From NCBI GenBank assembly GCA_020746835.1, contig JAGPNK010000030.1, positions 176,758-240,757 on the forward strand: a stretch of DNA of 64,000 bases. Reading direction: 5' to 3'. The notes under the pieces were generated by a model. That model did no database searches, was not told the origin of the DNA, and saw only the letters and a list, made by a program, of their open reading frames with translations. Positions 1 to 10,841 of this stretch are shown piece after piece; the stretch's first letter is position 1; the number at the start of each line of letters is the position of its first letter. The DNA is from Stachybotrys elegans (lineage: Eukaryota > Ascomycota > Sordariomycetes > Hypocreales > Stachybotryaceae). The position numbers and the translations under genes were made by a program.

Positions 1-1653
1 CTCTTTCCCAAGGTGGCTGACTAGGCCCAGGTCGCCAAGCAAGACGTCTGTGTACGCTACGCAGTCCCAGAGGAACCAGTTCGCCATGGCGCCTTTATCC
101 AAGTACCGCCGGGCGCACCACATGACCGTGTCCGCCACTTCCTGCCGCATCTGCATCTCCCCCTTGTTCGTAGTCATGGCCGTGGCCGTAGGGAGCCTCC
201 CGTTTAGAGCCGCGACCGCCCAGAGTGACTGTACTTCCGCTACGCGCCATCCATTGATAATGCTCATGCGGCCGAGAAATACGATGCTCGGATCTTGGAC
301 GGGCAAGATGCATCTGTACAGTCTGTAAGGCGTCATTGATGCAGTCCTCTTGTTGTATCTGGGCGGATCGGAAAGGATAGGAAATCGCTGCAACACCCGC
401 TTCTCTGCTTCTCCATCCGCCGCGTCCCATCTTTGCCTCTCCACACTGCCGGTGGGACCTGCGATGGGTACTGGGAGGCCCAAGTCCAACGCGGTTTGCT
501 CGTCATAGTGGCTCGGGGCCTGCCTCCACCCTGTACCGAAGACCAAAGCATCGATTTCGATCTTCGTGCCGTCGGACAACACGACAGCATTGGTCTCCAC
601 CTGCGTGATATCGTCGCGATAAACACGCACCTTGGTCGCAATGGTGTCGAAAAAGTCGTCTCGCTGTTCGACACCGGTATTGTCATTTGCCCAAAACAGT
701 GGCGTGTCCGGAATCAGATTCTTGAATCCATTCTCCACCGCCGTGGCGTCATTGCGGTCGTATCGCGCACGTTTCCTGAAGTCGGCCTCGATGGTCTTCC
801 ACGCAAAGCGGGTGAGCCATCGCCCGATCGCGGTCCTATTCATGAAGCGGACAAGCAGAGTGTCCTTGACAAAGTGCGACGACATGATATAAAAGAGGAC
901 CCGGGTCAGGAGAGGTTCGTCGGTCGAGGTAAACGGCGGTTTTGGGTGCAAGGGGGCGTACCAGCAAGGCCCGCCGCCGGATTTGCGAACCACCCAGTGC
1001 ACAATCTTGCCCGCCTTCGCAAGGGCGTAGGCTGCATCCGCCGCAGACTTGGCACCGCCCACTACCACTATGCGCATGACCTTCTCATTGCCCTGCAGCT
1101 GGTTGCTGGCCAGGTCTATGGCATGCATTCGAGTGCCTCCGAAAGCATGCAAGTTTGGCAGGTCCGGCAGAGCGGGTTCGCTGGTGATTCCAGACGCGTC
1201 AATGACCTTGTCAGCATGGAATGTTCTTGCCGGCCGACCGTCTTTTTGCTCGGTCTCGACAACCCAACAGGTCTTGCCATCAGCCGTTTTGCTCACTCGT
1301 GTGACACGGCAGGCGAACCGGATCCGATCTGCCACGGAGAAACCCGCATATTTGTGTGAATGCGCATAATTCTCGAGGTAGGCCGTCATGTGTGTTGCAC
1401 GGAAGAGACCACAATTGAGTTGATCCGGTTCGAGGGGAAGCCTGACGTCAGAGAACTCGGCGACCGAGTGGCTGTCTTGTGTCCAGAGCGTGTCGTATAC
1501 GCGGCCCTGGCTCCATGCTCCACCCAATTGCTCGCTGCCTTCGAGAATTACGAGCTTGGCATTGGGATAGATCTCTAAATATGTCCGGGCTGCTTGCAGG
1601 CCATACATGCCCGCGCCGATGATCAGCACGTCATATCCGGGTCTGGCCGACAT
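1..1653 (-). CDS. Flavin-containing monooxygenase-like oxidoreductase, 3' end cut by the window edge
   Basis: The minus strand is open from an ATG at 1653 to base 1 with no stop and no intron needed, giving 551 codons and continuing beyond the window. Residues 13-18 (GAGMYG) form the FAD-binding GxGxxG turn near the N-terminus. A second Rossmann turn (GGAKSAAD, about residues 199-206) fits NADPH binding. Residues 171-177 (FGGTRMH) match the FMO-identifying pattern FxGxxxH. Family knowledge: such enzymes oxygenate N-, S- or C-centred substrates using NADPH and O2, and in fungi often sit in secondary-metabolite clusters. The substrate cannot be inferred. No signal peptide is visible, so a cytosolic enzyme is likely. 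The plus-strand open frames over this region are antisense shadows. Fungal FMO-like proteins are often about 500-650 aa, so little may be missing. Confidence 0.85.
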   Translation of the reverse strand, partial: MSARPGYDVLIIGAGMYGLQAARTYLEIYPNAKLVILEGSEQLGGAWSQGRVYDTLWTQDSHSVAEFSDVRLPLEPDQLNCGLFRATHMTAYLENYAHSHKYAGFSVADRIRFACRVTRVSKTADGKTCWVVETEQKDGRPARTFHADKVIDASGITSEPALPDLPNLHAFGGTRMHAIDLASNQLQGNEKVMRIVVVGGAKSAADAAYALAKAGKIVHWVVRKSGGGPCWYAPLHPKPPFTSTDEPLLTRVLFYIMSSHFVKDTLLVRFMNRTAIGRWLTRFAWKTIEADFRKRARYDRNDATAVENGFKNLIPDTPLFWANDNTGVEQRDDFFDTIATKVRVYRDDITQVETNAVVLSDGTKIEIDALVFGTGWRQAPSHYDEQTALDLGLPVPIAGPTGSVERQRWDAADGEAEKRVLQRFPILSDPPRYNKRTASMTPYRLYRCILPVQDPSIVFLGRMSIINGWRVAEVQSLWAVAALNGRLPTATAMTTNKGEMQMRQEVADTVMWCARRYLDKGAMANWFLWDCVAYTDVLLGDLGLVSHLGKE

Positions 1654-3028
1654 GGTTACCTGAGTGTGCACACTGGAAAAACAGAACGATAAGGACCAAG
1701 AAGAAGAGACGAGGAGGATCGCATACCCAGGCTCAGACTCGAGGATACCAAGTGCTCGGGCGGTTCAGCTTCAAAACTCTAACTAGAGCGCATGTAGGGC
1801 AGCTGCAACTTCAGGCAAAGAGAGTCGGAGCGCCGCGCCAAGCCTAGACGGGCTAAAGTGGCGTGCAAGCTCAGCTTTCTCTGGAGGTTAATATTCAGCT
1901 GAAATGCATCCACCTACGAAGGGGTCCCTAATTCGCCTCGTGGGTATTCCACGCGCCACATCCGAAGCCTTGCATGCAGGAGGAGAAACCACAGCACGAG
2001 GCCTCTTCTTAGGCTGACCAGTGAAGCCCGAGTATGACCCAATATTGCCAGGCGCACTGTCCGACTGTCGAGGTGGCTGCAGATATTGGATGTCGCACTT
2101 TACACAATTTGCGCATGCAAACGCCTCGTCACACTGACCTATTAGTCCGCGTCAAACGGAGATGGGACGGTCAGTGACGTACCCTGACTCGTCGAAATTT
2201 AGACGCATCACACCTCCGCCGGCTCCTGGTGTGTGGGCGTTTGAGGCGCGGGCGGCCAACGACTACGATGGTCAGCAGATCCGAAGCGGCCACACGCCCG
2301 CGATTGAGCCCTCGCATTACCAATTGAGAATGCGCCGGCATCCCACGGGCATGTTCACCTCCTGCTGCCGAGCACACTCAAACGGACTACCTGCCTGTTC
2401 AGCTGAACGAAGAGAGCGACTGCACGCAAGTGGGACGAGAATGGAAGAACACAAGTACAGTTGTCTTTGAGCAGAAACGAAGCTCGCAAGCCGAAGACCG
2501 CGAGGATGCTCAGCATCTGGCCATGGCATGATTGTAGATTTGAGACGTGTAGCCACTCGCTTGTTGGAAACTTACCCATAAGCGCTCATACTGCCGCTCA
2601 ATCCCTGGGAGTACCTTGAAGGGTTTTTACATCTGGCCATAACAACGTATCCTGAAAATGTCTTTTGTGTTTCTTGGAAGCTTGATTCTTGCGACTGGCG
2701 CCGGTGACTATCTAGCTAATGTTAGCATCCGAGTCTTCCTATAGCACGGCTAATGTGGCTGTGTTGCAGTCTGCTCCGTAGTCCAACGACTGGATGTGGC
2801 ATACTTTGACTCCAAGTTCGAGCTTGTTGAGGTACGGTTATTTTCACTGCCGGCTGTTTCGATGGCATTCTCCAAGACCAGGACGACATTGCCCACATCG
2901 CCATGAATATGGACATGGACGCTTGAAACCACATCATTGACTTGACTATCAGAGCCACCCTGGAACTCCCAGACGCCGCATTCTAAGGAGCCTAGTGTCA
3001 AGAGCATTGTCATAATGTCGTTTCTTGC
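1654..3028. other. Intergenic stretch, no supported gene
   Basis: This stretch lies upstream of the monooxygenase start and contains its presumed promoter, but no clear TATA element stands out. The short open frames on both strands (for example around 2162-2470 and 2750-3049) overlap one another and lack recognisable motifs or convincing splice signals. Confidence 0.5.
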
Positions 3029-3372
3029 CACCTGCATCGTCCCGACCACGAGCGTACCCTACAGATCGACTTGGCAATCTGGACTACAGCGGTCATCCGA
3101 CAGACAGCCCAGCTGTGGGGCTTGGAGGAAAATCCTCGTTGGGACGGCACCTTGCTTTACCCTGCGGTCAAGGCGAGCAGCGAGCAGGCCATTTTTGCGT
3201 GGGTCCGTAGGTTAACCTCCAATAGGTCGTGGCGACTGCCGGCTTTGCCGCGGCTGTCTCGCCCGAGAGTATGGGATACCGGACCAGCGCGGCCGTTATC
3301 GACGCCGTCATCAAGGGCTACCCTGGACATGTCTGGCTAGAACAGACGTCTTGCATCAAAATCTGCTTGGGC
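3029..3372 (+). pseudogene. Possible broken coding remnant of unknown function
   Basis: Two adjacent plus-strand frames read like real protein. The frame through 3029-3207 includes 'LWGLEENPRWDGTLLYP', and another frame through 3229-3372 includes 'ESMGYRTSAAVIDAV'. They are offset, and the roughly 20-base gap is too short for a fungal intron, so an indel is more likely than splicing. An in-frame TAG at 2993-2995 precedes the first piece, and no start codon or complete domain is visible. I do not recognise the family. It may be a gene fragment carried into the subtelomere or only a chance open frame. Confidence 0.25.
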
Positions 3373-3790
3373 CCTCGTCGCATTTTAAAGACAAGGCAGT
3401 TGATATTCAGGTGCGAGAAAAGAGACCCGCTGAGCGTTGCAACCACAGTCCGGAAAGATCGCGTCACTTGCCGCGTCGTCTTGGGTCGATGGTTGTTAGG
3501 TAGGGTTCCCGAGTCAGCTATAGTGAAGTGCCAACTCGATGCCAGCCTTGAATCGAAGCACGTGTAGATGAGAAATCAAGGTCCTGGACTACTGAGACTT
3601 ATGCAGTGCCTTGAAGATCTCCCGGATTTCGATAAGCACCTCAACTACCAACAATGTGACACTACCACTGCGGAACAAACATTCCGCTCGCCACACACTT
3701 CGCGCTGCAACCACCCCCAGTCAATGCTGTAGTAAGAAACCCAAGAACAAATCAAACATTTCTGATAAATATGTATACCCAGGCCGCCAT

Positions 3791-5591
3791 CTATTTTAGG
3801 CCAAGAAAACGTTTCACCTCCTGCTTGATGAACTCTGCGTCATCTTCATTCCACCCACCCCCAGCGAGATGACCCCAGATACTGTCGATAACCCGGAGTT
3901 CACCCTTGTTCAAGTGCTCAACCTCGAGCTCGCTGTCCGCGGGCGGGAAATACTGGTCTGTGCGGCTTGGCATCACCAGAACTCTCGCATCTATTCTGTG
4001 GAGCGCCTTGGCCAGGTCGCCGCCGTCCTCGGGGTGGTAGACTGAGATGTCGCCCTTCTGCCATGTCGACAGCAGCACGAGGATGTCATTGGCGTCCATA
4101 TCCCTGGTCCAGACGTCGCCGAGGTAGCCGAGCAGCGTCTTGTAGCTGAGCCGCTCCCAGGCGCGGGCGCGGAACCACTCCTGGGACAGCGCCCAGGTCG
4201 AGTAGGCACGCCAGAAGGCCTTGATGCCGTGGGCGGGGTACTCGGTGTAGTTGCCGCCGTGGAAGTCAAAAGCGGTGACCAGGGCGAGGCGCGGGCCCTC
4301 GATGAAGGACCAATTGTGTGGGCTGGTGCGCGCGCTGGCGGCGATGACGACGGCGTTGTCGACAAACCCCGGGAAGCGCGACAGCATGTGGTACGTCTGC
4401 TTGCCGCCCAGTGAGAAGCCGACTTCGGCAAAAAGCCGGCGCACGCCCAATTTCTCCGTTAGCAGCGCGTGCTGCAGGACCACGTTGTCTTCAAAAGTGA
4501 CACGCGGGAAGTTAGGCCCGCTCCAGGGCGCCGGCGTGTTGGACGGCGATGACGACTCGCCCGCGCCGAGCAGGGACGTCACAACGATAAAGAACTTGTC
4601 TGGGGGGAAAGGTGGAGCCGCTCCTCCACCAGCACTCGAGTACAAGAACGGCGTCGTCGTTGCCAACACGCTACGAAAGGACGACGGGATCAGGACCGCC
4701 GGGTTGGACGGCGAGCCAAATGTCCAGTAGGCAAGTGTGGCCGGGAACGTGACCCCAGCGGGCTCGGACTGGCCCGACAGCGTGATTTCCTTGTTGAAGT
4801 ACTGTATCTTTGGAATCTCTGGCGTCTTGTCCCCGAGACTCGCTTCGATGAGATGGAATCCGAGACGCTCTTTGTCTGCATATCCAGGGACGTATTTCCT
4901 TCCCCATGGGGCCATAAAGGTATCTGGCAATTGCCATGTTAGTCTTCCACAGATGTGACCCAAGAAAGCTAAGCGACTCACCCCATGTCGTTTCAGGCTT
5001 CGTCCGGCATAGACCGATCATGATCCTCCGGATACCCTCTGTAATGTCGTGGCGCGGGAAAGCCTTGTTGACAGCATTGAAATCATCCCATGTTAAAATC
5101 CCAGTTATATCACTTTCCGGGCCTCTGAAGTCCGCACCGGCTCCAAAGGTGACTGCCCTCACAACGGGCTCCTTGAAACGGGCGATGGAAGGCACTGCGT
5201 GTATGGCGATGGCATCCCAGACAAGCTGGAGCCTGCGCTCATCCCAATTAGCCGCTAGTCCATTCTTCTGCTGCTCTTCAATCCAGCTGCGCGCGGCGAA
5301 CGCGCCATCGACTTCGAAGCGCTTATCCTTGGACACGAGCTCGTCCATGACATCCCAACCGAGGTCATGTAGGACTGCGGCAAGTGCGTGCGCCTCGAGA
5401 TCCATCTCCGTTACTTTACCCTTTTCAAAGAGTCCTTGGTGGATGATGACGCCGAAAATCCACGTGCGCATCACATGGTTGAATGTCATGTCGTCGCTAT
5501 GAGCCCGGGCATATTCAACGGCGGCACGGACTATTGGGGTGTCAACGACAGAAACCCCGGCGACGATTTTCTGGGGGAGTTGAGAAGCCAT
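3791..5591 (-). CDS. HD-domain / alpha-beta hydrolase fusion protein
   Basis: Two exons (5591-4982 and 4923-3791) are joined by a 58-nt intron with donor GTGAGT, a GACTAAC-like branch site and acceptor TTGCCAG. The product is 580 aa. The N-terminal third resembles fungal HD-domain proteins related to cyanamide hydratase, with His39, the His75-Asp76 HD pair and the conserved 'RTKPETTW' ending, which continues across the splice into 'DTFMAPWGRKY'. From about residue 240 it is an alpha/beta hydrolase like homoserine O-acetyltransferase (MetX): nucleophile elbow GFSLGG with Ser374, and probable Asp526 and His555 completing the triad. No stop separates the halves, so one polypeptide is predicted. 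HD proteins of this kind use a metal site to hydrate or hydrolyse small substrates. The hydrolase half could act on the product, but that is inference. No signal peptide is seen. A missed second intron could change the linker but not the two domains. Confidence 0.85.
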
Positions 5592-6408
5592 GGGAGATTG
5601 AAGTTTGTGTAGTCTTTGTAGGGATTGTTAGGATGGAGGGTTCAAGCAGGTGTTGAAGCTACTAGTGAGCTCAGGGACGTTGTAGATCTTTGCATGGTTC
5701 CTGCAGGTTAAATACTTCGAATGGTCTGTATCTCAGCTTTCGCCTTGTTCTTATTTCCAATTGTGTAAGTGTAGCCCCGATGAGGCGCGGATCTTAATTG
5801 AGTAATCAGCACGTATTACAGGGCTCCAGTTGACTGGGACGCCGGTGGGCGAATGCTTGAGAGCAACATGACGTTGCGAGGATTAAGTTTGACTGGGGCA
5901 TTTATGTAACAGCACCCTTGCAGAGTCATGTGTGGTTGGTAATACCCTTGCACCTTTAGCTGACATAGCACGCCTGGTTCCTCGCCGCGGCAGGCATTCC
6001 CGGCCAATCAGCTCTTTCTATCCGCCATTTGCCGGGGTTTGTTGTTCACTAATCAGTGGTTTGCTCCGAGCAAGACCGGAGTTAGAAAATGTTAGTGGCA
6101 GTATTACTCATCTCAAGTTGCTTACAGCCTACCTCCTACGGCAACAATAATTCCCTGAGTACGTAGCATCAGGATGAGGCAAGGGGAGGAAGCTTGTCGA
6201 ATGATTTCGATGTGCTTTCACACAGCCCAGATATCGCTGTGTTTTTTTATTTCGGAACAAGTATAAGTATAGGGGTTGTCCCTCTAAGGATTCTAATGTT
6301 CAACCACCCACAAAGCACTTAACTTTCAAGAATCCCCAATCCAACCAGATACTATACTACCAAACACAAAAAGCTCGGACAACTTCATCCTCTCACTTAG
6401 TCCAAGCG
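5592..6408. other. Intergenic region between divergent genes
   Basis: This is the shared upstream region of the HD-hydrolase gene (minus) and the carbonic anhydrase gene (plus). An A/T-rich TATA-like stretch (aagtataagtatagg) lies at about 6259-6273, 135-150 bases before the carbonic anhydrase ATG, and could serve as its core promoter. Short open frames at 5816-6150 have no supporting features. Confidence 0.4.
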
Positions 6409-7179
6409 ATGGCGACCACGGTAGCAGACCTCATCGCAGATTGCGAGTGCGCGCCCTTTCAAACCCAGTAGAAATGTGCGGCGTCAATATTAACATTAAG
6501 TATAGGCCTCGTGACTTCACGCCATTCCCCACCCTTGCTGAGGCAAACGCAAATGGCAAGCCCCGCCTCACAATCGTTGGTACTTAATAACTAGCCCTTT
6601 ATGTTTCATACATGCAGTCCTCTAACTATTGTTCTTTTAGTCTCATGCATGGATCCACGCTGCAGCATTGAAAAGTTCATTGGCCTGAATGTTGGAAGCA
6701 AGACAGGCGAATGTAAGTTACAGCCGTGAACAACCCAAGATAGTGGTTAACCTGGTAGCCAGTGGTCATGCAGTCTCGGAATGCCGGCGGGAACATTCGG
6801 TTTGCTGTCCGGGATATTCTCTTGATAGACAGACAGTTTGGCCTCGATGAAGTGGTTGTAGTCCACCATACCGACTGCGGCTCCCTAACGTTCACCAACG
6901 AAGGGCTGCGCGATGCCGTCAAGGAGAGAATTGACTCAGCCCATTGGAGCGAGATCGATAAGATCAACTGGGGTGCGAATACGGAGTAAGTCAGCAGAGA
7001 TCTCAGCCATTTAGGAATGCTCTCATTACTGAAACTCTCTTAGTATGGCGGCCAGCGTTAGGGGAGATCTCGAGTGGCTTCGTGCCACACCCCTGATTAG
7101 GGACGAGCTAAAGCTAAACGCCCGCGGATTCATTTTTGACATCAAAACAGGCGAGGCCGAGGAAATCAAGCTGGCTTAG
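6409..7179 (+). CDS. Beta-class carbonic anhydrase
   Basis: Five exons (6409-6446, 6506-6579, 6641-6712, 6763-6985, 7044-7179) with introns of 59, 61, 50 and 58 nt give a 180-aa protein. All splice sites are GT-AG and keep frame through conserved motifs. The zinc site is complete: Cys40 with the Asp42/Arg44 dyad in 'SCMDPRC', then His97 and Cys100 in 'VVHHTDCG'. The family's 'RNAGGN' motif is at 67-72. Beta-carbonic anhydrases interconvert CO2 and bicarbonate, and in fungi supply bicarbonate for carboxylation and CO2 sensing. The length fits the shorter plant/fungal-type beta enzymes. There is no obvious targeting peptide, so it is probably cytosolic. The first exon encodes only 12 full codons, so its position depends on the donor GTGCGC, which is weaker than the others. 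Confidence 0.9.
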
Positions 7180-9353
7180 CCATCATGTATTTGTGTGTGG
7201 TATATCAACGATAGACAGTGGTTTATTTATGTATACGCTCTAGTGCTTCACAGCTGTCTCCATACCGTTGCCTATAGATGCTCACTCCTAGTATCCTCAC
7301 GTCCTTCAACTTCTCCACTTCACGAACCCGTATTGCCACAGTAACAGGAGAATGGCGGCGAATAAGCTGAATGCAACACCTGACATTGTGTGTTCTTCGT
7401 CCAGCGTTGCTGCATCCCACGAGCTGCCTTCCTATACACCTTGATTGCGTGCCATGTGCACAGGTAGAAATAAAACAAGATAGTACAGGTGATCCACAGG
7501 TGCCAGAGGAATAACTTGGCCCTTCTCGCGAGGGCTGCACTGCGTGTGGTTGCGGCTGGTTTGCCTGTTGTCTTCTTCGCGACTGGACAATGGCGCCAGC
7601 TCTGTCAAATGACTATCCACTGAGGATTTGCCTCGCGACAATGTTCGTAGACTCTGGACGCTTACCGACTTTACATGCAGCTTGGTCTAGGGCAGAACCC
7701 GCGTGCCAGTCGACTTTACCTTGCCTGTCATATTCGTTCCATCGTCATGGTAAAGTTGCCACCGCCATTGTCAATGTGGTTGGTAACCCAAGCGGGTTGG
7801 GATGGGGAGGAGGAGGATTATCTCTGCGCTGCTGTTGCAGACTCAAGGTGGAGTGCGTTAGCCCCAGCAGTTCCTGCCAAGGAATGACGTGCCTGCCCCA
7901 AGGTCTTGGCACCTGGTCTGTGTTTTCATGATCTGCGGCAGAGCGAACCAACATGGACACAGCTACTCTAAGCATGCATGGATGCACCGCGAGCGACGGC
8001 AATGATATAACGATGCAGCCAACATCGAACCGCCAACTGGGGAGCGCAAGCCAAGCGAATACAGCAACTAGACCGGTGAAAACCGGCAGCGGTCTACGGT
8101 CTGCGCTTGAGTCTCAAAAACCTGGTGAGCGACTGCCGAAACCATGCCGACGGCGAGACTGACGCAATCACGGGGAGAATTGCATGGGGGTCTACCACTC
8201 TCCTATTCCACGAGATGGTGGAATTTGTGGGCTTATTCGCCGAAGATGTCAAGCGGGCGTTCTTCGAGCAGCCAGGGACTCTGAGACTGGCAAGACGAGG
8301 ATTAGGACTGGATTCGGCCCGGGCCCGGGCGCGGAGGCTGAAGCTGATGTAGCTGGTCTGCTCGCGGCACTAAACAACCCCAGTCCGACAAGCAGGATTT
8401 TGACGAAGACGGTCTCGATCTCGCCGGGCGCACGGCTACGTTCCCGGGCCAGGGCGGTGGTGACGATGCCCAGCCAACGACCTCGAGCCCTGAGCTGTAA
8501 AACGCCCTCTACGATGCATTCGCTTGCTACCTCAGCATCGGTAGGGGCAGCTGACTTGTGGACGCCCCAAGTTTCTGGTATCAGATCTACGATGACGTGT
8601 CACATGGCACACTAGCTGCTGGTGCCATCGCGGTCTTTGAGAGCGGGCCGCGTCATGCGGCAGTCTCTCGAGCTACGGCCTCCTGTCGCCCCGGCTCCCG
8701 GCACCTTGCTCGACCCAGAGACGGGCAATTTCACTGTGAGCAATACGACTGGCACGTGGCTCGTCCGGTCCGTGGTCTCTGTCCCGGGGCAGATTCCTTG
8801 GCGTTTGCCCCTAAAAAGCTTGTCGCAGTCAAGCAATCCCGATTGGCAGGCCCCCCAAAGCTTGTTTCGCGCTCGTGGTCAGGGTGGCCCCGCCGACCGT
8901 TTCTGAGGATTGACTACGAGACGCGCGGCTTAGGTTTGAGCTACCGTTTTGGGTCCAGCGGGTCAAACAGGTGACCACGGCAGCACCCGGGCAGGCTTAC
9001 TGCAGTCCTCCTATCAAACGTGATCAAACATTAGCAGCCAGGCCATGAGGCCATCACGGAGGCGAGTCGGGGACTCCTGCGCTGGGTGAAACAGCAACTC
9101 CCTTATTGGGATTGGGTCATTGGCTGGTGCCCCTGTAAAGGATTGCGTGTTGTCGGCACCGGCACGCGCGCGCCCAATGCTATCGTAGTCGCCTGCTGGT
9201 ATAGTGACAAGGGCATCATAAGATGCGTTTACATATATAGATTGCCAACATCTACTTGCGTTCCTCACTCATTCTTCTTGGCACACACTACCGGTATCAC
9301 AGCAACCTCCTCTTGCTCGAGCTGCCATCCCTACCTCCTTTTGCAATAGCAAT
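7180..9353. other. Gene-poor stretch with weak coding scraps
   Basis: No gene can be supported over these 2.2 kb. On the minus strand at about 7400-7590 a frame contains a hydrophobic run ('LWITCTILFYFYLC') that could be a single membrane helix, but it begins directly after a stop with no ATG. On the plus strand several offset frames between 8107 and 8640 look protein-like, for example 'QDFDEDGLDLAGRTATF' near 8393, but they are interrupted by stops and shifts. These may be remains of a decayed gene. I cannot name it. Confidence 0.3.
9231..9240 (+). promoter_or_regulatory. TATA-like element upstream of the aspartic protease
   Basis: The sequence acatatatag lies about 115 bases before the ATG at 9354, a usual distance for a fungal core promoter with a short 5' UTR. 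There is no other support. Confidence 0.3.
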
Positions 9354-10427
9354 ATGCCAGCTTTTTCCAAAGCCCTCCTCGCGGCAGCAGTTGCCCCGGC
9401 TGCCATCGGAGCCGCCCTCCCGTGCTCTGTCGCCAGTGGCAATGTCGGGCCCGGCATGAGCTCGATCAAGACGGCCCGCAAGGTCGACTCGAACGCCCTA
9501 GGCCACGGCGCCCGGGCCTTCTACAACGCCCATCTCAAGTTTGGCGCTACTCCCCCGGATGCGCTGGTCGCCGCCGTCGCCAAGGTGAAGGCTGCCAATG
9601 TCGAGCGCCGTGATCAGGGCTCGGTGGTCACCACTCTGATCAACAGCGAGGACGAGGCCTACGATGCACCAGTCTCCATCGGCACCCCGGCCCAGCCACT
9701 CAACCTCGATTTCGACACGGGATCGTCTGACCTATGGGTCTTCAGCAGCTCGACGCCCTTCAGCGAGCGTAACGGGCAGAACATTTACACGCCCTCGGAG
9801 AGCAGCACCGCCAAGAAGCTTAGCGGTGAGAGCTGGAAGATTTCATACGGCGACGGCAGCTCCTCGAGCGGCTTCGCCTTTTCGGATGTAGTAACCATTG
9901 GTGGCCTCACCGCTACTGGCCAAGCCGTTGAGGCCGCTTCACGGGTGTCTCAGAGCTTTACCAGCGAGTCTGCCACCGATGGTCTAGTCGGTCTTGCCTT
10001 TAGCAGCATCAATACTGTCAGGCCGAACCAGCAGACGACTTTTTTTGATACCGTGAAGCCGTCCCTGGCCTCGCCTGTCTTCACTGCCGATCTCAAGCAC
10101 CAGGCTCGTAAGTACCTCTCCTTCCCTTATAGGTCAGACCCTAATCACCTATCGGAGTAGCTGGCACATACAACTTTGGCTTCATTGATACGTCAGCCTT
10201 TACCGGCTCGATCACCTATACGTCAGTCGACAACGGTCACTATTCCCGGCAGCCTTATGAATCTCGGTCCGTCAGGATCCGGGAATAGCTGCTTTGGCGG
10301 CCTGCAGTCCAGCGGCACTATCGGTATTAATATCTTTGGCGATGTCGCGCTTAAAGCCGCCTTTGTCGTCTTCGACAGCGGCTCCCAGGGGCAGCCTCAG
10401 CTCGGCTGGGCTTCCAAGAACCTATAG
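9354..10427 (+). pseudogene. Pepsin-like (A1) aspartic protease pseudogene with internal deletion
   Basis: Exon 1 (9354-10107) encodes a secretion signal (MPAFSKALLAAAVAPAAIGA), a propeptide and the N-terminal lobe with the first catalytic motif 'DFDTGSSDLW'. A 53-nt intron (10108-10160, GTAAGT...TAG) joins exon 2, which reads 'GTYNFGFIDTSAFTGSITY' and then 'TSVDNG'. The sequence then jumps directly to the C-terminal family signature ('TVTIPGSLMNLGPSGSGNSC', ending 'QLGWASKNL' at 10427), which lies in a different frame. In penicillopepsin-like enzymes roughly 70-75 residues, including the second D-T/S-G catalytic motif, belong between these points, and they are absent here. The reading frame therefore ends early at a TAG near 10288, and any product lacks half of the active site. 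The intact enzyme would be a secreted acid endopeptidase. Upstream TATA and exon 1 look undamaged, so the loss may be recent. Confidence 0.85.
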
Positions 10428-10582
10428 ATATAGTAACTAAGTCTTCAAAAGCAAAAGGCTGGCCGTTTATGTATGATTGCACTATGCGATGTGTCATAGA
10501 GATTTAAAATTCATGCGGGCTGGGAAACAGAGTCCAATCCTGATCAATGTCCAACAATGCTGCATCCATGCAGAAGGATGCA

Positions 10583-10841
10583 CTATCCCTTTGAGTGTGG
10601 TAAGGTCGCAAGTATGTCACAGATAGGGTTTTTGACCAATAAAAATACAGAAAAAAATCGTGACTTTAGCTCTCTAAGATATTAGGTTATAATAGAAGTC
10701 CTAGCATTCCTACTAGTATATATCGCTACACTATATATATCTTTAATAGAGAGAAATTAAAGTTACTTCTTGTACTGACCTAAATTGAGGGGCAGGTGGG
10801 TCGAATACATGCTTGCGACCTTACCACACTCAAGGGGATAG
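10583..10841. repeat. 35-bp inverted repeats flanking an AT-rich core (MITE-like)
   Basis: The 35 bases at 10583-10617 reappear as a reverse complement at 10807-10841 with two mismatches, both transitions. Between them lie about 190 bases that are strongly AT-rich with many TpA steps and no open frame. The arrangement suggests a small non-autonomous DNA transposon or a palindromic relic. No convincing target-site duplication was seen immediately outside the arms. Confidence 0.6.

Noticed and set aside
433..1359. 308-codon plus-strand open frame
   Set aside because: Antisense shadow of the monooxygenase, whose minus-strand frame has clear FAD and NADPH motifs and is open throughout.
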